Positions 52,099 to 61,400 are shown, numbered from the stretch's first letter. The stretch: 64,000 nucleotides of DNA from Marivivens aquimaris (GCF_015220045.1 NZ_JADBGB010000001.1:3228023-3292022); one strand, 5' to 3'. A program made the numbers and translations. Notes: generated by a model from the letters alone, not told the origin.

Positions 52099-52287
52099 TT
52101 AGTTTGCAGCGACGGTCGACGCGGTGGTCATGTCGGTAACCAGGTCGCCCTTGAGAGTCTTGGCAGAGGTGTTGACCGAGGAGATGATGGCGATTGCGAT
52201 GCCAACCATAGCGGCGGTCAGGACAACCCAGTCAACAGTCACAGCACCGTCTTCGTCGCGGCGGAAGTTCTTGATAAAGTTAAGCAT
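52099..52287 (-). CDS. flp: Flp family type IVb pilin, first gene of the cluster
   Basis: This 62-residue prepilin is the first of four transcribed. Leader MLNFIKNFRRDEDG, cleavage after G14; mature AVTVDW...SSVNTSAKTLKGDLV. A very strong ribosome site (CAGGAGGGACTGAAATG on the minus strand) fits an abundant pilin. The upstream 350-bp gap should hold the promoter. Confidence 0.93.
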   Translation of the reverse strand: MLNFIKNFRRDEDGAVTVDWVVLTAAMVGIAIAIISSVNTSAKTLKGDLVTDMTTASTVAAN

Positions 52288-52637
52288 TTCAGTCCCTCCT
52301 GGGGGGTATTTGGATCACTCTGTTAGGTCCTTGCGGCGTTCCCTGTCCGGCCTCTCAATCGTCCAGTTCCGCTTTGGATGAGGACATATAGCCGTTGGAT
52401 TCGGGCGAGACTTTGACGGGACTCGTGCAATTTTGGTGCGACCGGATAAATTGCGGAATTCGGGATTAAACGTCTGATGCTTAAGGATAAAAAATTAACA
52501 GGACCTATACGAATGGGAGATTAATGCGGCGAAGCGGGGCACAATATGGCTGTTTCGACCGAATTGTTTACCTATTGAGGGAGGCAAAACCTGTTTTTGG
52601 CGTTAATAATGGAGCCCAAAGAGCAGGTAAGAATCCG
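52288..52637. promoter_or_regulatory. Divergent intergenic region, flp cluster / lytic transglycosylase
   Basis: This 350-bp AT-richer gap has no gene. It contains two GANTC sites (52398, 52420) plus one at 52631, three TTAA motifs (52466, 52481, 52495) and the strong flp ribosome site. It should carry a promoter for each side. The TTAA spacings do not match the CtrA pattern TTAA-N7-TTAA. Confidence 0.5.
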
Positions 52638-53465
52638 ATGTGGCGGCAATTTTTCTCGATTCTGGGAATGACGGTTCTGATTCCGGGGGCGATTTCGGCG
52701 CAGGAAAGCCGTTTGCAGGCTGATTTCACCTTTAAAAGAATCACGGTTCCTCAATCCGGCAGCACAAATCGCATCAATGTGCAGATCGCACCGCGTGGTC
52801 CGGCAGAGCCATATGCGCCTTCCGAGGCGGGAACGGTGACAGGTACGGGGCCTGTAGCGGGCGCAACGCCGCGTGCGAGCGAGCTGGACTGGTTCTGGGA
52901 GATGATCCCGCCGGAAACTGCCGCCTCACAACCTGGACGGCTCATTCTGGCGCTGGAGGCGATGCGAAAGGCGCCCGAAGGCAAAGGCGTGCGCGAGCCG
53001 CGTCTGGATGCGCTCCAGAAGATCGCCAGCACTTACGGCACGGAGATCCTGCGGCAGACTGTCGGCACGCGCGTCTCGCCCGCTCTGGTGCTCTCTGTCA
53101 TCGCGGTGGAAAGCAGCGGCGATCACGAAGCGATTAGCCGTGTGGGTGCCGTAGGCCTCATGCAGCTTATGCCCGAGACCGCGGCGCGGTTCGGTGTGCG
53201 CGATAGCCTTGACCCTGCGGATAATATCCGTGGCGGTGTGGCATACCTGAATTGGCTGATGGAGCGGTTCGAGGATGACCCTGTGCTGTTCCTCGCGGCT
53301 TATAACGCAGGGGCGGGGTCGATCCGTGATGCCGGCGGTGTGCCGGACTATGCGGAAACCCGCGCCTACGTCCCCAAGGTGCTTGCAGCGTGGAACGTGG
53401 CGCGAGCCCTATGCGTGACGCCGCCCGAACTGATGTCGGACGGCTGCGTGTTCAGCGTCAGATAA
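52638..53465 (+). CDS. Lytic transglycosylase with SLT domain
   Basis: This 275-residue periplasmic protein has signal [21 protein letters not shown]. The C-terminal SLT/goose-lysozyme-like domain (about 150-265) has catalytic Glu in [34 protein letters not shown] and the [28 protein letters not shown] motif. It cleaves peptidoglycan and may open the wall for the pilus. It is divergent from flp. Its stop overlaps the convergent scoB stop by 8 bp. Confidence 0.9.
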   Translation: MWRQFFSILGMTVLIPGAISAQESRLQADFTFKRITVPQSGSTNRINVQIAPRGPAEPYAPSEAGTVTGTGPVAGATPRASELDWFWEMIPPETAASQPGRLILALEAMRKAPEGKGVREPRLDALQKIASTYGTEILRQTVGTRVSPALVLSVIAVESSGDHEAISRVGAVGLMQLMPETAARFGVRDSLDPADNIRGGVAYLNWLMERFEDDPVLFLAAYNAGAGSIRDAGGVPDYAETRAYVPKVLAAWNVARALCVTPPELMSDGCVFSVR

Positions 53466-54084
53466 TGGTCGCTTCGGTCGCGGCGCGGATGTCATCCTCG
53501 CTCACACCGTCAGCGCATTCGACGATTTTCAGACCACCTTCGACGACATCGAGCACACCGAGGTTGGTGATGATGCGGTCGACAACGGCCTGACCGGTCA
53601 GCGGCAGGGTGCAGGCTTTGAGAACTTTGGACTCGCCGTGCTTGTTGGTGTGATCCATCACGACGACCACGCGGCCGACACCGGCAACGAGGTCCATCGC
53701 GCCGCCCATGCCTTTGACCAGCTTGCCCGGAATCATCCAGTTTGCGAGGTCACCGTTCTCTGCCACTTCCATCGCGCCGAGGATCGCCATCGCGATTTTG
53801 CCACCACGGATCATGCCGAAAGAGGTCGCGCTGTCGAAATAGGCGGTGTGCGGCAGTTCGGTGATGGTCTGCTTGCCTGCGTTGATCAGGTCGGCGTCTT
53901 CTTCACCCTCATAGGGGAAGGGGCCCATGCCGAGCATACCGTTTTCCGACTGGAGCGTGACGGTCACGCCTTCGGGGATGTAATTGGCCACGAGCGTCGG
54001 AATACCGATGCCGAGGTTCACATACCAACCGTCCTGCAGTTCCTGAGCCGCGCGCGCGGCCATCTGGTTACGATCCCAAGGCAT
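53458..54084 (-). CDS. scoB: 3-oxoacid CoA-transferase, subunit B
   Basis: This is the beta subunit of succinyl-CoA:3-ketoacid (or acetate:acetoacetate) CoA-transferase, used to activate acetoacetate. The 208-residue protein has the catalytic Glu in [11 protein letters not shown] (the SENG motif, about residue 47) and [15 protein letters not shown]. It overlaps the upstream scoA by 1 bp (TAATG). The CoA donor cannot be told from sequence. ATG 54084 begins [16 protein letters not shown], the family start. Confidence 0.93.
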   Translation of the reverse strand: MPWDRNQMAARAAQELQDGWYVNLGIGIPTLVANYIPEGVTVTLQSENGMLGMGPFPYEGEEDADLINAGKQTITELPHTAYFDSATSFGMIRGGKIAMAILGAMEVAENGDLANWMIPGKLVKGMGGAMDLVAGVGRVVVVMDHTNKHGESKVLKACTLPLTGQAVVDRIITNLGVLDVVEGGLKIVECADGVSEDDIRAATEATII

Positions 54085-54812
54085 TAGACTTCCTCCCCAG
54101 CGGCAGCACCGTTTTCTGCACGGGCGCGGGTGGTGCGCTGTTCGATACGCTTCTCGTGGTGGCCTTCGATGATGCGGTGCACATAGATGCCGGGCAGGTG
54201 GATGGTGTCGGGGTCCAGCGAACCGGCTTCGACGATTTCTTCGACCTCTGCCACGCAGACCTTGCCGCACATACCTGCGGGCACGTTGAAGTTACGGGCG
54301 GTCTTGCGGAAGATCAGGTTGCCGGTGGTATCGGCCTTCCATGCCTTGATGATCGACAGATCGGCAAAGATACCTTCTTCGAGGATGTAGGTCTCGCCGT
54401 TGAAGTCTTTGTGCTCTTTGCCCTCGGCGATCACGGTGCCCACACCCGTTTTGGTGTAGAAGCCCGGAATGCCGCAGCCGCCCGAACGCATACGTTCGGC
54501 GAGCGTGCCTTGCGGGTTGAATTCGAGCTCGAGCTCGCCCGACAGGTACTGGCGCATGAATTCCGCGTTTTCGCCCACGTAGGACGAGATCATTTTCTTG
54601 ACCTGCCGCGTTTGCAGCAGGATGCCGATGCCGAAGTCATCGACGCCTGCGTTGTTCGACGCAAAGGTCAGGTCCTTGGTACCTGCCTCTTTGATCGCCT
54701 CAAGCAGAAGCTCCGGAATGCCGCAAAGCCCGAATCCCCCTGCCGCGATTTGCATGCCGTCGAACAGCAGCCCGTCGAGCGCCTCCTGCGCCGAGCCGTA
54801 TACTTTTTTCAT
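54084..54812 (-). CDS. scoA: 3-oxoacid CoA-transferase, subunit A
   Basis: This 242-residue alpha subunit has the CoA-binding loop [19 protein letters not shown] (about residues 21-39) and [31 protein letters not shown] typical of the family. With scoB it forms the active enzyme. It starts after a divergent-free 147-bp gap that also holds the topA terminator. Role: ketone body or short-chain acid metabolism, consistent with polyhydroxybutyrate-using bacteria (inference). Confidence 0.94.
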   Translation of the reverse strand: MKKVYGSAQEALDGLLFDGMQIAAGGFGLCGIPELLLEAIKEAGTKDLTFASNNAGVDDFGIGILLQTRQVKKMISSYVGENAEFMRQYLSGELELEFNPQGTLAERMRSGGCGIPGFYTKTGVGTVIAEGKEHKDFNGETYILEEGIFADLSIIKAWKADTTGNLIFRKTARNFNVPAGMCGKVCVAEVEEIVEAGSLDPDTIHLPGIYVHRIIEGHHEKRIEQRTTRARAENGAAAGEEV

Positions 54813-54923
54813 CGTGGTCCCCCTTGGGTGCGTACGCGCATAGTTGTCACCCCGCGCCGCGAAGCTGTCAATCGCTGCACAGCAGCATTTGCGATGTTAG
54901 CGCTATTACGGAGGTCGCATAAG

Positions 54924-54951
54924 CAAACGCCCCGCTGGATGGCGGGGCGTT
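54924..54951 (-). terminator. Terminator of topA
   Basis: AACGCCCCGC/GCGGGGCGTT (about 54926-54951) forms a 10-bp stem, followed by TTGCTT on the minus strand. It lies just past the topA stop. Confidence 0.8.
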
Positions 54952-54959
54952 GAGAGGGC

Positions 54960-57557
54960 TTATTCGTCGTCGGCCTTTTTGGCCTTCGTCGTCTTTTTCG
55001 CGGCGGTTTTCTTGGCAGCAGGCTTCTTTGCGGTCGTTTTCTTTGCCGCGGGCTTTTTGGCAGTCTTCTTCTTGCCCTTCGCGCCCGCCTTGGCGTTGAC
55101 CAGCTCGATGGCTGCCTCGACTGTCAGGCTGTCGGGATCGGTGTCCTTGGGGATCGTGGCGTTAACCTTCTCCCACTTCACGTAAGGACCGTAGCGGCCT
55201 TCCATGATCGACATCTTGCCACCATCGGGGTGATCGCCGAGTTCCTTCAGCGCCTTGGCCGTCGCACGTCCGCCGCGACCGGCGGCTTTCTGGGCGAGCA
55301 CCTCGACCGCGCGGTTCATGCCGATCTCGAACACCTCATCGACGTCCTTGATGTTGGCGTAGACGGTGCCGTGCTTCACAAACGGGCCGAAGCGACCGAT
55401 GCCGGCTTCGATCATCACGCCGTCTTCGGGGTGCGGACCAACCTCGCGCGGGAGGTTCAGCAGCATCAGCGCCTTTTCGAGGTCGATCGCTTCGGGCGAC
55501 CAGCCTTTGGGCAGGCTCGAACGTGGCGGCTTCGGGTTTTCCTCGGTGGCGTCACCGCGCTGCACGTAGGGGCCAAAGCGACCGTCACGCAGGGTGATCT
55601 TGTCCTCATTATCGTAGCCGAGCAGCTTGCCGTCCGGACCGATGCCGGAATCTTCGGTACCCGGAGGGCCGAAGGGACGGGTAAAGCGGCACTCGGGGTA
55701 GTTCGAGCAACCGATGAACGCGCCGCCCGAACGGGCCGTGCGCATCGACAGGCGGCCATTGCCACAGTTCGGGCAGGCACGTGGATCGCTGCCGTCTTCC
55801 GTCGGCGGGAAGAGGTGCGGCTCCAGCACCTCGTTGATCTTGTCGAGAACTTCGGTGATGCGCAGCTCGGACGTTTCCGCGACCGCCGCCGAGAAATCGC
55901 GCCAGAACGCAGCCAGCAGTTCTTTATAATCCGCCTCACCGGCCGACACTTCGTCCAGCTCGTTTTCGAGGCTGGCGGTGAAGTCGTACTCCACATAGCG
56001 GTGGAAGTAGTTGGACAGGAACGCCGTCACGAGACGGCCTTTGTCCTGCGGGATCAGGCGGTTTTTGTCTTTCTTGACGTAGTCGCGGTCCTGAATGGTC
56101 GTCACGATCGACGCGTAAGTCGACGGACGGCCGATGCCGAGCTCTTCCATGCGCTTGACCAGCGTCGCTTCGGTGTAGCGGGGCGGCGGCTGGGTGAAGT
56201 GCTGTTCAGGCGTGATGTCTTTCTTGTCGGTCTTGTCGCCGACGTGCAGCACCGGCAGGCGCTTGTCGTCGTCATCCACAACCGTATCGTCGCGGCCTTC
56301 TTCGTAGATCGCGATGAATCCCTCGAACAGAACGACCTGACCGGTGGCGCGCAGAACAACTTCGCCGTCGTCTGATTTGATGTCGACGGTGGTGCGCTCC
56401 ATCTTCGCGGCAGCCATCTGGCTGGCGAGGGTACGCTTGTAGATCAGGTCATAGAGCTTGCGCTGGTCGGCGTCCGCGATGCGGGCCTTTTCCGTGGACA
56501 CGAACATATCGGTCGGGCGGATACATTCGTGGGCTTCCTGCGCGTTCTTGGCCTTGTTCTTGTACATGCGCGGGCTGCTCGGCAGGTATTCCTCGCCGAA
56601 CTTGTCCTTGATCGCGTCGCGGGCGGACATAACGGCTTCGGGTGCCATGTCGATCCCGTCGGTACGCATGTAGGTAATGAGTCCGGCCTCGTAGAGGCGC
56701 TGCGCGGCGCTCATGGTCTGGCGGGCGCCCATGCCGAATTTGCGGCTGGCTTCCTGCTGGAGCGTCGAGGTCATGAACGGCGGTGCAGGATTGCGGCTGG
56801 CGGGCTTCGCTTCGACCGAGGCGACCTTGAGGTCACGCTTGCTGACGGCAGAAGCGGCCAGTTCGGCCTGCGTTTCGTTACCGAGGTCGAAGCGGTCCAG
56901 CTTGCTGCCTGCGAAATGGGTCAGGCGGGCTTCGAACTGCTGACCGCGCGGGGTCTCCAGCAGGGCCTTGATCGTCCAGTATTCCTGTGGCTTGAACGCT
57001 TCGATCTCCATCTCGCGCTCGACGATGAGGCGAAGGCAGACCGACTGCACGCGGCCAGCGGATTTCGCACCCGGCAGCTTGCGCCACAGAACCGGCGACA
57101 GGTTGAAGCCCACAAGGTAGTCGAGCGCGCGGCGGGCCAGATAAGCCTCGACCAGCGGGGTGTCGACCTGACGCGGCGACTGCATTGCCTCGGTGACGGC
57201 GTTCTTGGTGATCGCGTTGAAGGTCACGCGGCTGACCTTCGTGTCCTTCTTGATCGCGCGGCGCTTCGTGAGCGCTTCCTGGAGGTGCCAGCTAATGGCT
57301 TCGCCTTCGCGATCAGGGTCAGTTGCGAGAATGAGTTCGGGGTCGTCTTTGAGCGCATCGGCGATGGCTTTGACGTGCTTGCGGCTGTCGGCAGCGATCT
57401 CCCACGTCATCTCGAATTCGTTGTCTGGATCGACCGAGCCATCCTTCGGAGGCAGGTCGCGCACGTGTCCGAACGAGGCCAGAACGGTGTAATCCGAGCC
57501 CAGATATTTGTTGATTGTCTTGGCTTTGGCCGGGGATTCGACAACAACAACTGGCAT
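54960..57557 (-). CDS. topA: DNA topoisomerase I
   Basis: This enzyme relaxes negative supercoils by single-strand passage. The 865-residue type IA enzyme has a TOPRIM domain (VVVVESPAKAKTI, E7; DPDREGEAISWH), the active-site Tyr in GLITYMRTDGI (about 300), one clear C4 zinc motif (CPNCGNGRLSMRTARSG...CSNYPEC, about 585-615) and two further topo_C-like repeats. The last ~50 residues are a Lys/Ala-rich tail (KKTAKKPAAKK repeats), which probably binds DNA. The start at 57557 follows AAGGAGTTTTC. It is downstream of dprA. Confidence 0.97.
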   Translation of the reverse strand: MPVVVVESPAKAKTINKYLGSDYTVLASFGHVRDLPPKDGSVDPDNEFEMTWEIAADSRKHVKAIADALKDDPELILATDPDREGEAISWHLQEALTKRRAIKKDTKVSRVTFNAITKNAVTEAMQSPRQVDTPLVEAYLARRALDYLVGFNLSPVLWRKLPGAKSAGRVQSVCLRLIVEREMEIEAFKPQEYWTIKALLETPRGQQFEARLTHFAGSKLDRFDLGNETQAELAASAVSKRDLKVASVEAKPASRNPAPPFMTSTLQQEASRKFGMGARQTMSAAQRLYEAGLITYMRTDGIDMAPEAVMSARDAIKDKFGEEYLPSSPRMYKNKAKNAQEAHECIRPTDMFVSTEKARIADADQRKLYDLIYKRTLASQMAAAKMERTTVDIKSDDGEVVLRATGQVVLFEGFIAIYEEGRDDTVVDDDDKRLPVLHVGDKTDKKDITPEQHFTQPPPRYTEATLVKRMEELGIGRPSTYASIVTTIQDRDYVKKDKNRLIPQDKGRLVTAFLSNYFHRYVEYDFTASLENELDEVSAGEADYKELLAAFWRDFSAAVAETSELRITEVLDKINEVLEPHLFPPTEDGSDPRACPNCGNGRLSMRTARSGGAFIGCSNYPECRFTRPFGPPGTEDSGIGPDGKLLGYDNEDKITLRDGRFGPYVQRGDATEENPKPPRSSLPKGWSPEAIDLEKALMLLNLPREVGPHPEDGVMIEAGIGRFGPFVKHGTVYANIKDVDEVFEIGMNRAVEVLAQKAAGRGGRATAKALKELGDHPDGGKMSIMEGRYGPYVKWEKVNATIPKDTDPDSLTVEAAIELVNAKAGAKGKKKTAKKPAAKKTTAKKPAAKKTAAKKTTKAKKADDE

Positions 57558-57675
57558 GAAAACTCCTTGGACATGCAACGGCTCTATGGCCGCGGAACAT
57601 GTGTGCGGTGTGGGGTGATTGTCAATGCGCCTTTCCGAGGAACCGGAAAACCGGACCTGATTTAGGGGCTTGGTG

Positions 57676-58797
57676 TCACATCGACAAGCACACCAGACCG
57701 CCCGGCTGGCGCAAAATCCGCCCGTCGAGTTCGAGGTCCATCAGCGCAGGAGCCACCCGTCCAGCCGTAACGCCAAGGTCGCGGATCAGCTGGTCTTCGG
57801 CCACGGGGGAGGGGCCGAGGCGGGAGAGAATTTCTGAATGAAGCGCCGCGATACTGCGTTCAGGCTGGGGCGCGGGCGTGGTTGCGGCAGGTTTGGGCGG
57901 TTCGATTTCACCGAGGATCGCGAGGATGTCGTCGGTCGACCTTACCAGCGCTGCGCCGTCGCGGATCAGCGCATTGCAGCCACCGGCGCGGCCGTCGAAC
58001 GGGTGCCCCGGCACGGCCATCACGTCGCGGCCTTGTGACAGCGCGGTATCGGCTGTGATCAGGCTTCCGGACTTCACCGCCGCTTCGATCACGATCACAG
58101 CGCGGGCCATGCCAGAGATAATGCGGTTGCGCGCGGGGAAGTGCCGCGCTTGCGGCTGGAGGCCCATCGGCTGCTCCGACAGGCGCAGCCCCTTCGCGCC
58201 GACTTCATGGAACAGATCGGTGTTTTCACGAGGATAGATGACGTCGACCCCGCCGCCCAGAACGCCGATGGTGCCGGTCGCCAAGGACGCGCTATGCACC
58301 ACCGCGTCGATCCCGCGGGCAAGGCCGGAGACGGTGACATAGCCAGCTTCACCAAGCTCGGCCGCGAATTTGCGGGCAGTGCGGGTACCCAGAGAGGACG
58401 CATTGCGTGCGCCGACCAACGCAACAATCGGACGCTGCAATATAGTAGTGTCGCCAACCGCCCAAAGCAGCGGGGGCGCATCGACCACGTCGTCAAGCGC
58501 AGTGGGGTAATCCGGCGTGCCGCGCACCAGCAGACGCGCCTTCGCGGTGCGGGCAGCTTTGAGTTCGGCGTGGATCACGCCTTCAGGGCAGACCTCGTAG
58601 CCACGCACGCCAGCGGTCGCGGCGATTTCGGGCAGAGCCTCAAGAGCGGCCTGCGGCGTTCGGTATTCTTCGAGTAGGCGGTAGTACGTGGACACGCCCA
58701 CGCGGCGCGAGCGCAACAAACGGAGCGCGGCGATCCTGTCGTCTTCCGAGGTGGGTGGGAGTGTGGGGGGAGTGGAAGAAAATAGCGCTCCGGTCAT
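57676..58797 (-). CDS. dprA: DNA-processing protein DprA
   Basis: This 373-residue protein loads RecA on incoming single-stranded DNA in natural transformation and gene transfer agent uptake. It has a helix-hairpin-like N-terminus (about 20-70), the extended Rossmann fold core (about 85-300; IVALVGARNASSLGTRTARKFAAELG, SGLARGIDAVVHSASL, GTIGVLGGGVDVIYPREN), and a C-terminal winged-helix domain (about 315-373). dprA next to topA is the usual order. It precedes topA by 118 bp. Confidence 0.94.
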   Translation of the reverse strand: MTGALFSSTPPTLPPTSEDDRIAALRLLRSRRVGVSTYYRLLEEYRTPQAALEALPEIAATAGVRGYEVCPEGVIHAELKAARTAKARLLVRGTPDYPTALDDVVDAPPLLWAVGDTTILQRPIVALVGARNASSLGTRTARKFAAELGEAGYVTVSGLARGIDAVVHSASLATGTIGVLGGGVDVIYPRENTDLFHEVGAKGLRLSEQPMGLQPQARHFPARNRIISGMARAVIVIEAAVKSGSLITADTALSQGRDVMAVPGHPFDGRAGGCNALIRDGAALVRSTDDILAILGEIEPPKPAATTPAPQPERSIAALHSEILSRLGPSPVAEDQLIRDLGVTAGRVAPALMDLELDGRILRQPGGLVCLSM

Positions 58798-58823
58798 CCT
58801 GCGATCCGTTTGTTGCAGGACGG

Positions 58824-58856
58824 GTTTACCGCCGGACCAGTTAACCGGCGGTAAAC
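58824..58856. repeat. Perfect 12-bp inverted repeat between tldD and dprA
   Basis: GTTTACCGCCGG (58824-58835) and CCGGCGGTAAAC (58845-58856) around a 9-nt spacer, in the 72-bp gap after tldD and before dprA. No T-run follows on either strand, so it may be a factor-dependent terminator or an operator. Confidence 0.55.
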
Positions 58857-58869
58857 GGTATTCGCAAAA

Positions 58870-60291
58870 TCAGGCCGAGCCGCCGACGGTCAGGCCGCCA
58901 ATGAGTAAGGTCGGCTGGCCGACGCCCACGGGGACCCACTGGCCTGCCTTGCCGCAGTTGCCGACGCCCGGATCGAGCGCCATGTCGTTGCCGATCGCGC
59001 GGATTTTGCCCATCGCGCTGGGGCCGTCGCCGATCAGTGTCGCGCCTTTCACCGGCGCGCCGACGACACCGTTTTTCACGCGGTAGGCTTCGGTGCAGGA
59101 AAACACGAACTTGCCGTTAGTGATGTCGACCTGACCGCCGCTGAAGCCCACGGCGTAAATGCCGTCAGCCAAATCCGCGAGGATGTCTTTGGGGTCGGCA
59201 TTGCCGCTGGTCATATAGGTGTTGGTCATGCGCGGCATCGGCAGGTGGGCGTAGCTCTCGCGGCGACCGTTGCCGGTGGACTGAACGCCCATCAGACGGG
59301 CGTTCTGGCGGTCCTGCATGTAACCGACGAGGATGCCGTCCTCGATCAACGTGGTGGCGTTCGACGGCGTGCCTTCGTCATCAACGGTGATCGAACCGCG
59401 ACGACCGGGAATCGTGCCGTCGTCCAGAACCGTGACACCCTTGGCCGCGACCTGTTCACCGATGCGGCCCGCGAATGCGCTGGTGCCTTTGCGGTTGAAG
59501 TCGCCCTCAAGCCCGTGACCGACCGCTTCGTGCAGCAGAACACCCGGCCAGCCGCGGCCGACGACGACGTCCATCACGCCAGCGGGGGCGGACTCGGCTT
59601 CAAGGTTCACAAGCGCGATCCGCAGAGCCTCGCGCACGGCGGGCTCCCAGTTGTCGCGCGACACGACACCGAGCAGGCTTTCGCGGCCGCCGCCACCGTG
59701 GCTGCCGGACTCGCGGCGACCGTTGGCGTCTTCGATGATGACAGAAACGTTCAAACGGCTCATCGGGCGGACGTCGGTGACGAGCGTGCCTTCGGGACGC
59801 AGAATGACGACTTCCTGAAGCGATGCACCGAGCGCGGCGGAGACCTGAACCACGCGGCTATCAAGCTCGCGGGCAAAGGTGTCGATTTCGCGCAGAAGGT
59901 CGATCTTGGACGGGAAGGTCGCTTCGGAGATCGGGTCGACGTCGCTGTAGAGTTTCTTGTTCGTGGCCTGCGGGGGAAGGGCGATCGTACCGCCGCCATC
60001 ACCAACCGCAAGGCGGGCCGTTTCAACCGCGCGGCGCAGCGAATGTTCGTCTATATTAGATGAGTGGGCGTAGCCGCAGGTCTCTCCGCGGACCGAACGC
60101 AGGCCGAAACCTTCGGAGGAGTCGTAGCTCGCGGTTTTGATATTGCCGTCATCCAGCACCAGCATTTCCGAGCGGCGACGTTCGAGGAACAGTTCGCCGT
60201 CGTCAGCACCCTCTGTGGCCTGATTCAGCAACTGCTGGGCCGAATCCTGATCCAGATAGGTCTCGAAGGGGCGGAAGCGGTCATCCAACAT
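58870..60291 (-). CDS. tldD: TldD metalloprotease
   Basis: TldD forms a heterodimeric zinc protease with TldE (PmbA), which processes small modified peptides and antitoxins. The 473-residue protein carries the HExxxH motif in VLLHEAVGHGLEGDF (about residues 251-265), with the downstream Cys in KFVFSCTEAYRVKNG. Length matches the family. Partner tldE is not in the window. It is divergent from ctaC. Confidence 0.93.
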   Translation of the reverse strand: MLDDRFRPFETYLDQDSAQQLLNQATEGADDGELFLERRRSEMLVLDDGNIKTASYDSSEGFGLRSVRGETCGYAHSSNIDEHSLRRAVETARLAVGDGGGTIALPPQATNKKLYSDVDPISEATFPSKIDLLREIDTFARELDSRVVQVSAALGASLQEVVILRPEGTLVTDVRPMSRLNVSVIIEDANGRRESGSHGGGGRESLLGVVSRDNWEPAVREALRIALVNLEAESAPAGVMDVVVGRGWPGVLLHEAVGHGLEGDFNRKGTSAFAGRIGEQVAAKGVTVLDDGTIPGRRGSITVDDEGTPSNATTLIEDGILVGYMQDRQNARLMGVQSTGNGRRESYAHLPMPRMTNTYMTSGNADPKDILADLADGIYAVGFSGGQVDITNGKFVFSCTEAYRVKNGVVGAPVKGATLIGDGPSAMGKIRAIGNDMALDPGVGNCGKAGQWVPVGVGQPTLLIGGLTVGGSA

Positions 60292-60314
60292 TTATGTTTT
60301 TTCTCCTTGCGACA

Positions 60315-60328
60315 TTGATTTAGGTCAA
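60315..60328. promoter_or_regulatory. FNR/FnrL-like site between tldD and ctaC
   Basis: TTGAT-TTAG-GTCAA, one mismatch from the FNR consensus TTGAT-N4-ATCAA. It lies 24 bp upstream of tldD and 164 bp upstream of ctaC. At the aa3-type oxidase genes an FnrL site would fit oxygen control. Which gene it serves is uncertain. Confidence 0.5.
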
Positions 60329-60491
60329 AAAGCGTCCGTTTGCCGCAATTGCAGTTCTTGAGTTGTGACGCAGGATATGTGACATGCATCGACGGAGACA
60401 ACGGGATTCCGTCCGCAACCGTTCTCACAGTGTTTTGACGGAATCCGAGCACCGGGGCAAATATCGGGCCCCGACTAAGACAGGGTATGAC

Positions 60492-61400
60492 ATGCGACTG
60501 ACCAATCTCGTCACCAAGCTGATGGCCGCTGCCGGCCTGACCCTCGCCGGCGTAGCTGCCAAGGCACAAGACGTTCTCGCCGATCTGCCGATCGTCGGTG
60601 CGCCGCACGACAACGGTATCGGCTTCCAGCCGGCATCGTCCGAGCTGGCCCGCGACCTGCAGTGGCTGGACGGCATGATCCTCTGGATCATCACCGCCAT
60701 CACGATCTTCGTGGTTGGTCTGCTGCTCTGGGTTATCGTCCGCTATAACAAGCGTGCGAACCCGACCCCGGCTACCTTCACCCACAACTCGCCGCTGGAA
60801 ATCGCGTGGACCATCGTTCCGATCGTCGTCCTCGTTTTCATCGGTGCGTTCTCGCTTCCGACCCTGTTCAAGCAGCAGGAATTCCCCGAAGGCGATATCG
60901 TCATCAAGGTTACTGGCTTCCAGTGGGCGTGGAACTACGAATACGTTGACGAAGACGTTTCGTTCGACAGCTACATGGTCGGCCACGGCAACACCCTGAC
61001 TTCGGAAGACGAAGACGCTGGCGTGATCCCGTTCGTTCGCAGCGCGAACATGGACACCGTCATGGAGCGCTACGGCTACGAAGGTAAGGACTTCCTTCTG
61101 GCAACCGACACCTCGGTCGTCGTTCCGGTTGGCAAGACCATCGTCATGCAGGTTACCGGCGCAGACGTCATCCACTCCTGGGCCATGCCGGCCATGGGCG
61201 TGAAGCAGGACGCCGTTCCGGGCCGCCTCGCGCAGCTGTGGTTTGCACCCGAGCAGGAAGGCATCTACTTCGGCCAGTGTTCGGAACTGTGCGGTAAGGA
61301 CCACGCCTTCATGCCGATCACCCTCAAAGTGGTCAGCGAAGAAGAGTACGCAGCGTGGCTCGACCGCGTGAAGAACGACAGCGACTACGTCGCCTGGTAA
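60492..61400 (+). CDS. ctaC: Cytochrome c oxidase subunit II
   Basis: This subunit holds the Cu-A centre that receives electrons from cytochrome c. The 302-residue protein has a signal peptide (cleavage near AAKAQD), two membrane helices (about 58-80 and 100-122) and a periplasmic cupredoxin domain with the Cu-A ligands in VIHSWAMP and GQCSELCGKDHAFMP (about 268-282). The aa3-type sequence is clear. It starts the ctaC-ctaB-coxF-like-ctaG-ctaE block. Confidence 0.97.
   Translation: MRLTNLVTKLMAAAGLTLAGVAAKAQDVLADLPIVGAPHDNGIGFQPASSELARDLQWLDGMILWIITAITIFVVGLLLWVIVRYNKRANPTPATFTHNSPLEIAWTIVPIVVLVFIGAFSLPTLFKQQEFPEGDIVIKVTGFQWAWNYEYVDEDVSFDSYMVGHGNTLTSEDEDAGVIPFVRSANMDTVMERYGYEGKDFLLATDTSVVVPVGKTIVMQVTGADVIHSWAMPAMGVKQDAVPGRLAQLWFAPEQEGIYFGQCSELCGKDHAFMPITLKVVSEEEYAAWLDRVKNDSDYVAW

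Larger units (their letters stand above)
51631..52287. repeat. 234-bp tandem repeat array containing three flp genes
   Basis: Gene starts lie 234 bp apart (51819, 52053, 52287 on the minus strand). The coding parts and the 45-bp spacers between them are nearly identical, including TCTAGGTGGGTTTGGCG in two spacers. This indicates recent tandem duplication or gene conversion. Confidence 0.9.

Noticed and set aside
51631..52287. CRISPR array, because of the regular repeats
   Set aside because: The 234-bp repeats encode pilins and their spacers are conserved, unlike CRISPR spacers.
51439..52326. A 295-residue plus-strand frame across the flp array
   Set aside because: It is antisense to the four pilin genes; its internal repeats only reflect the 234-bp DNA repeat.
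56529..57665. A 378-residue plus-strand frame opposite topA
   Set aside because: It overlaps the TOPRIM and catalytic coding region of topA and has no features of its own.
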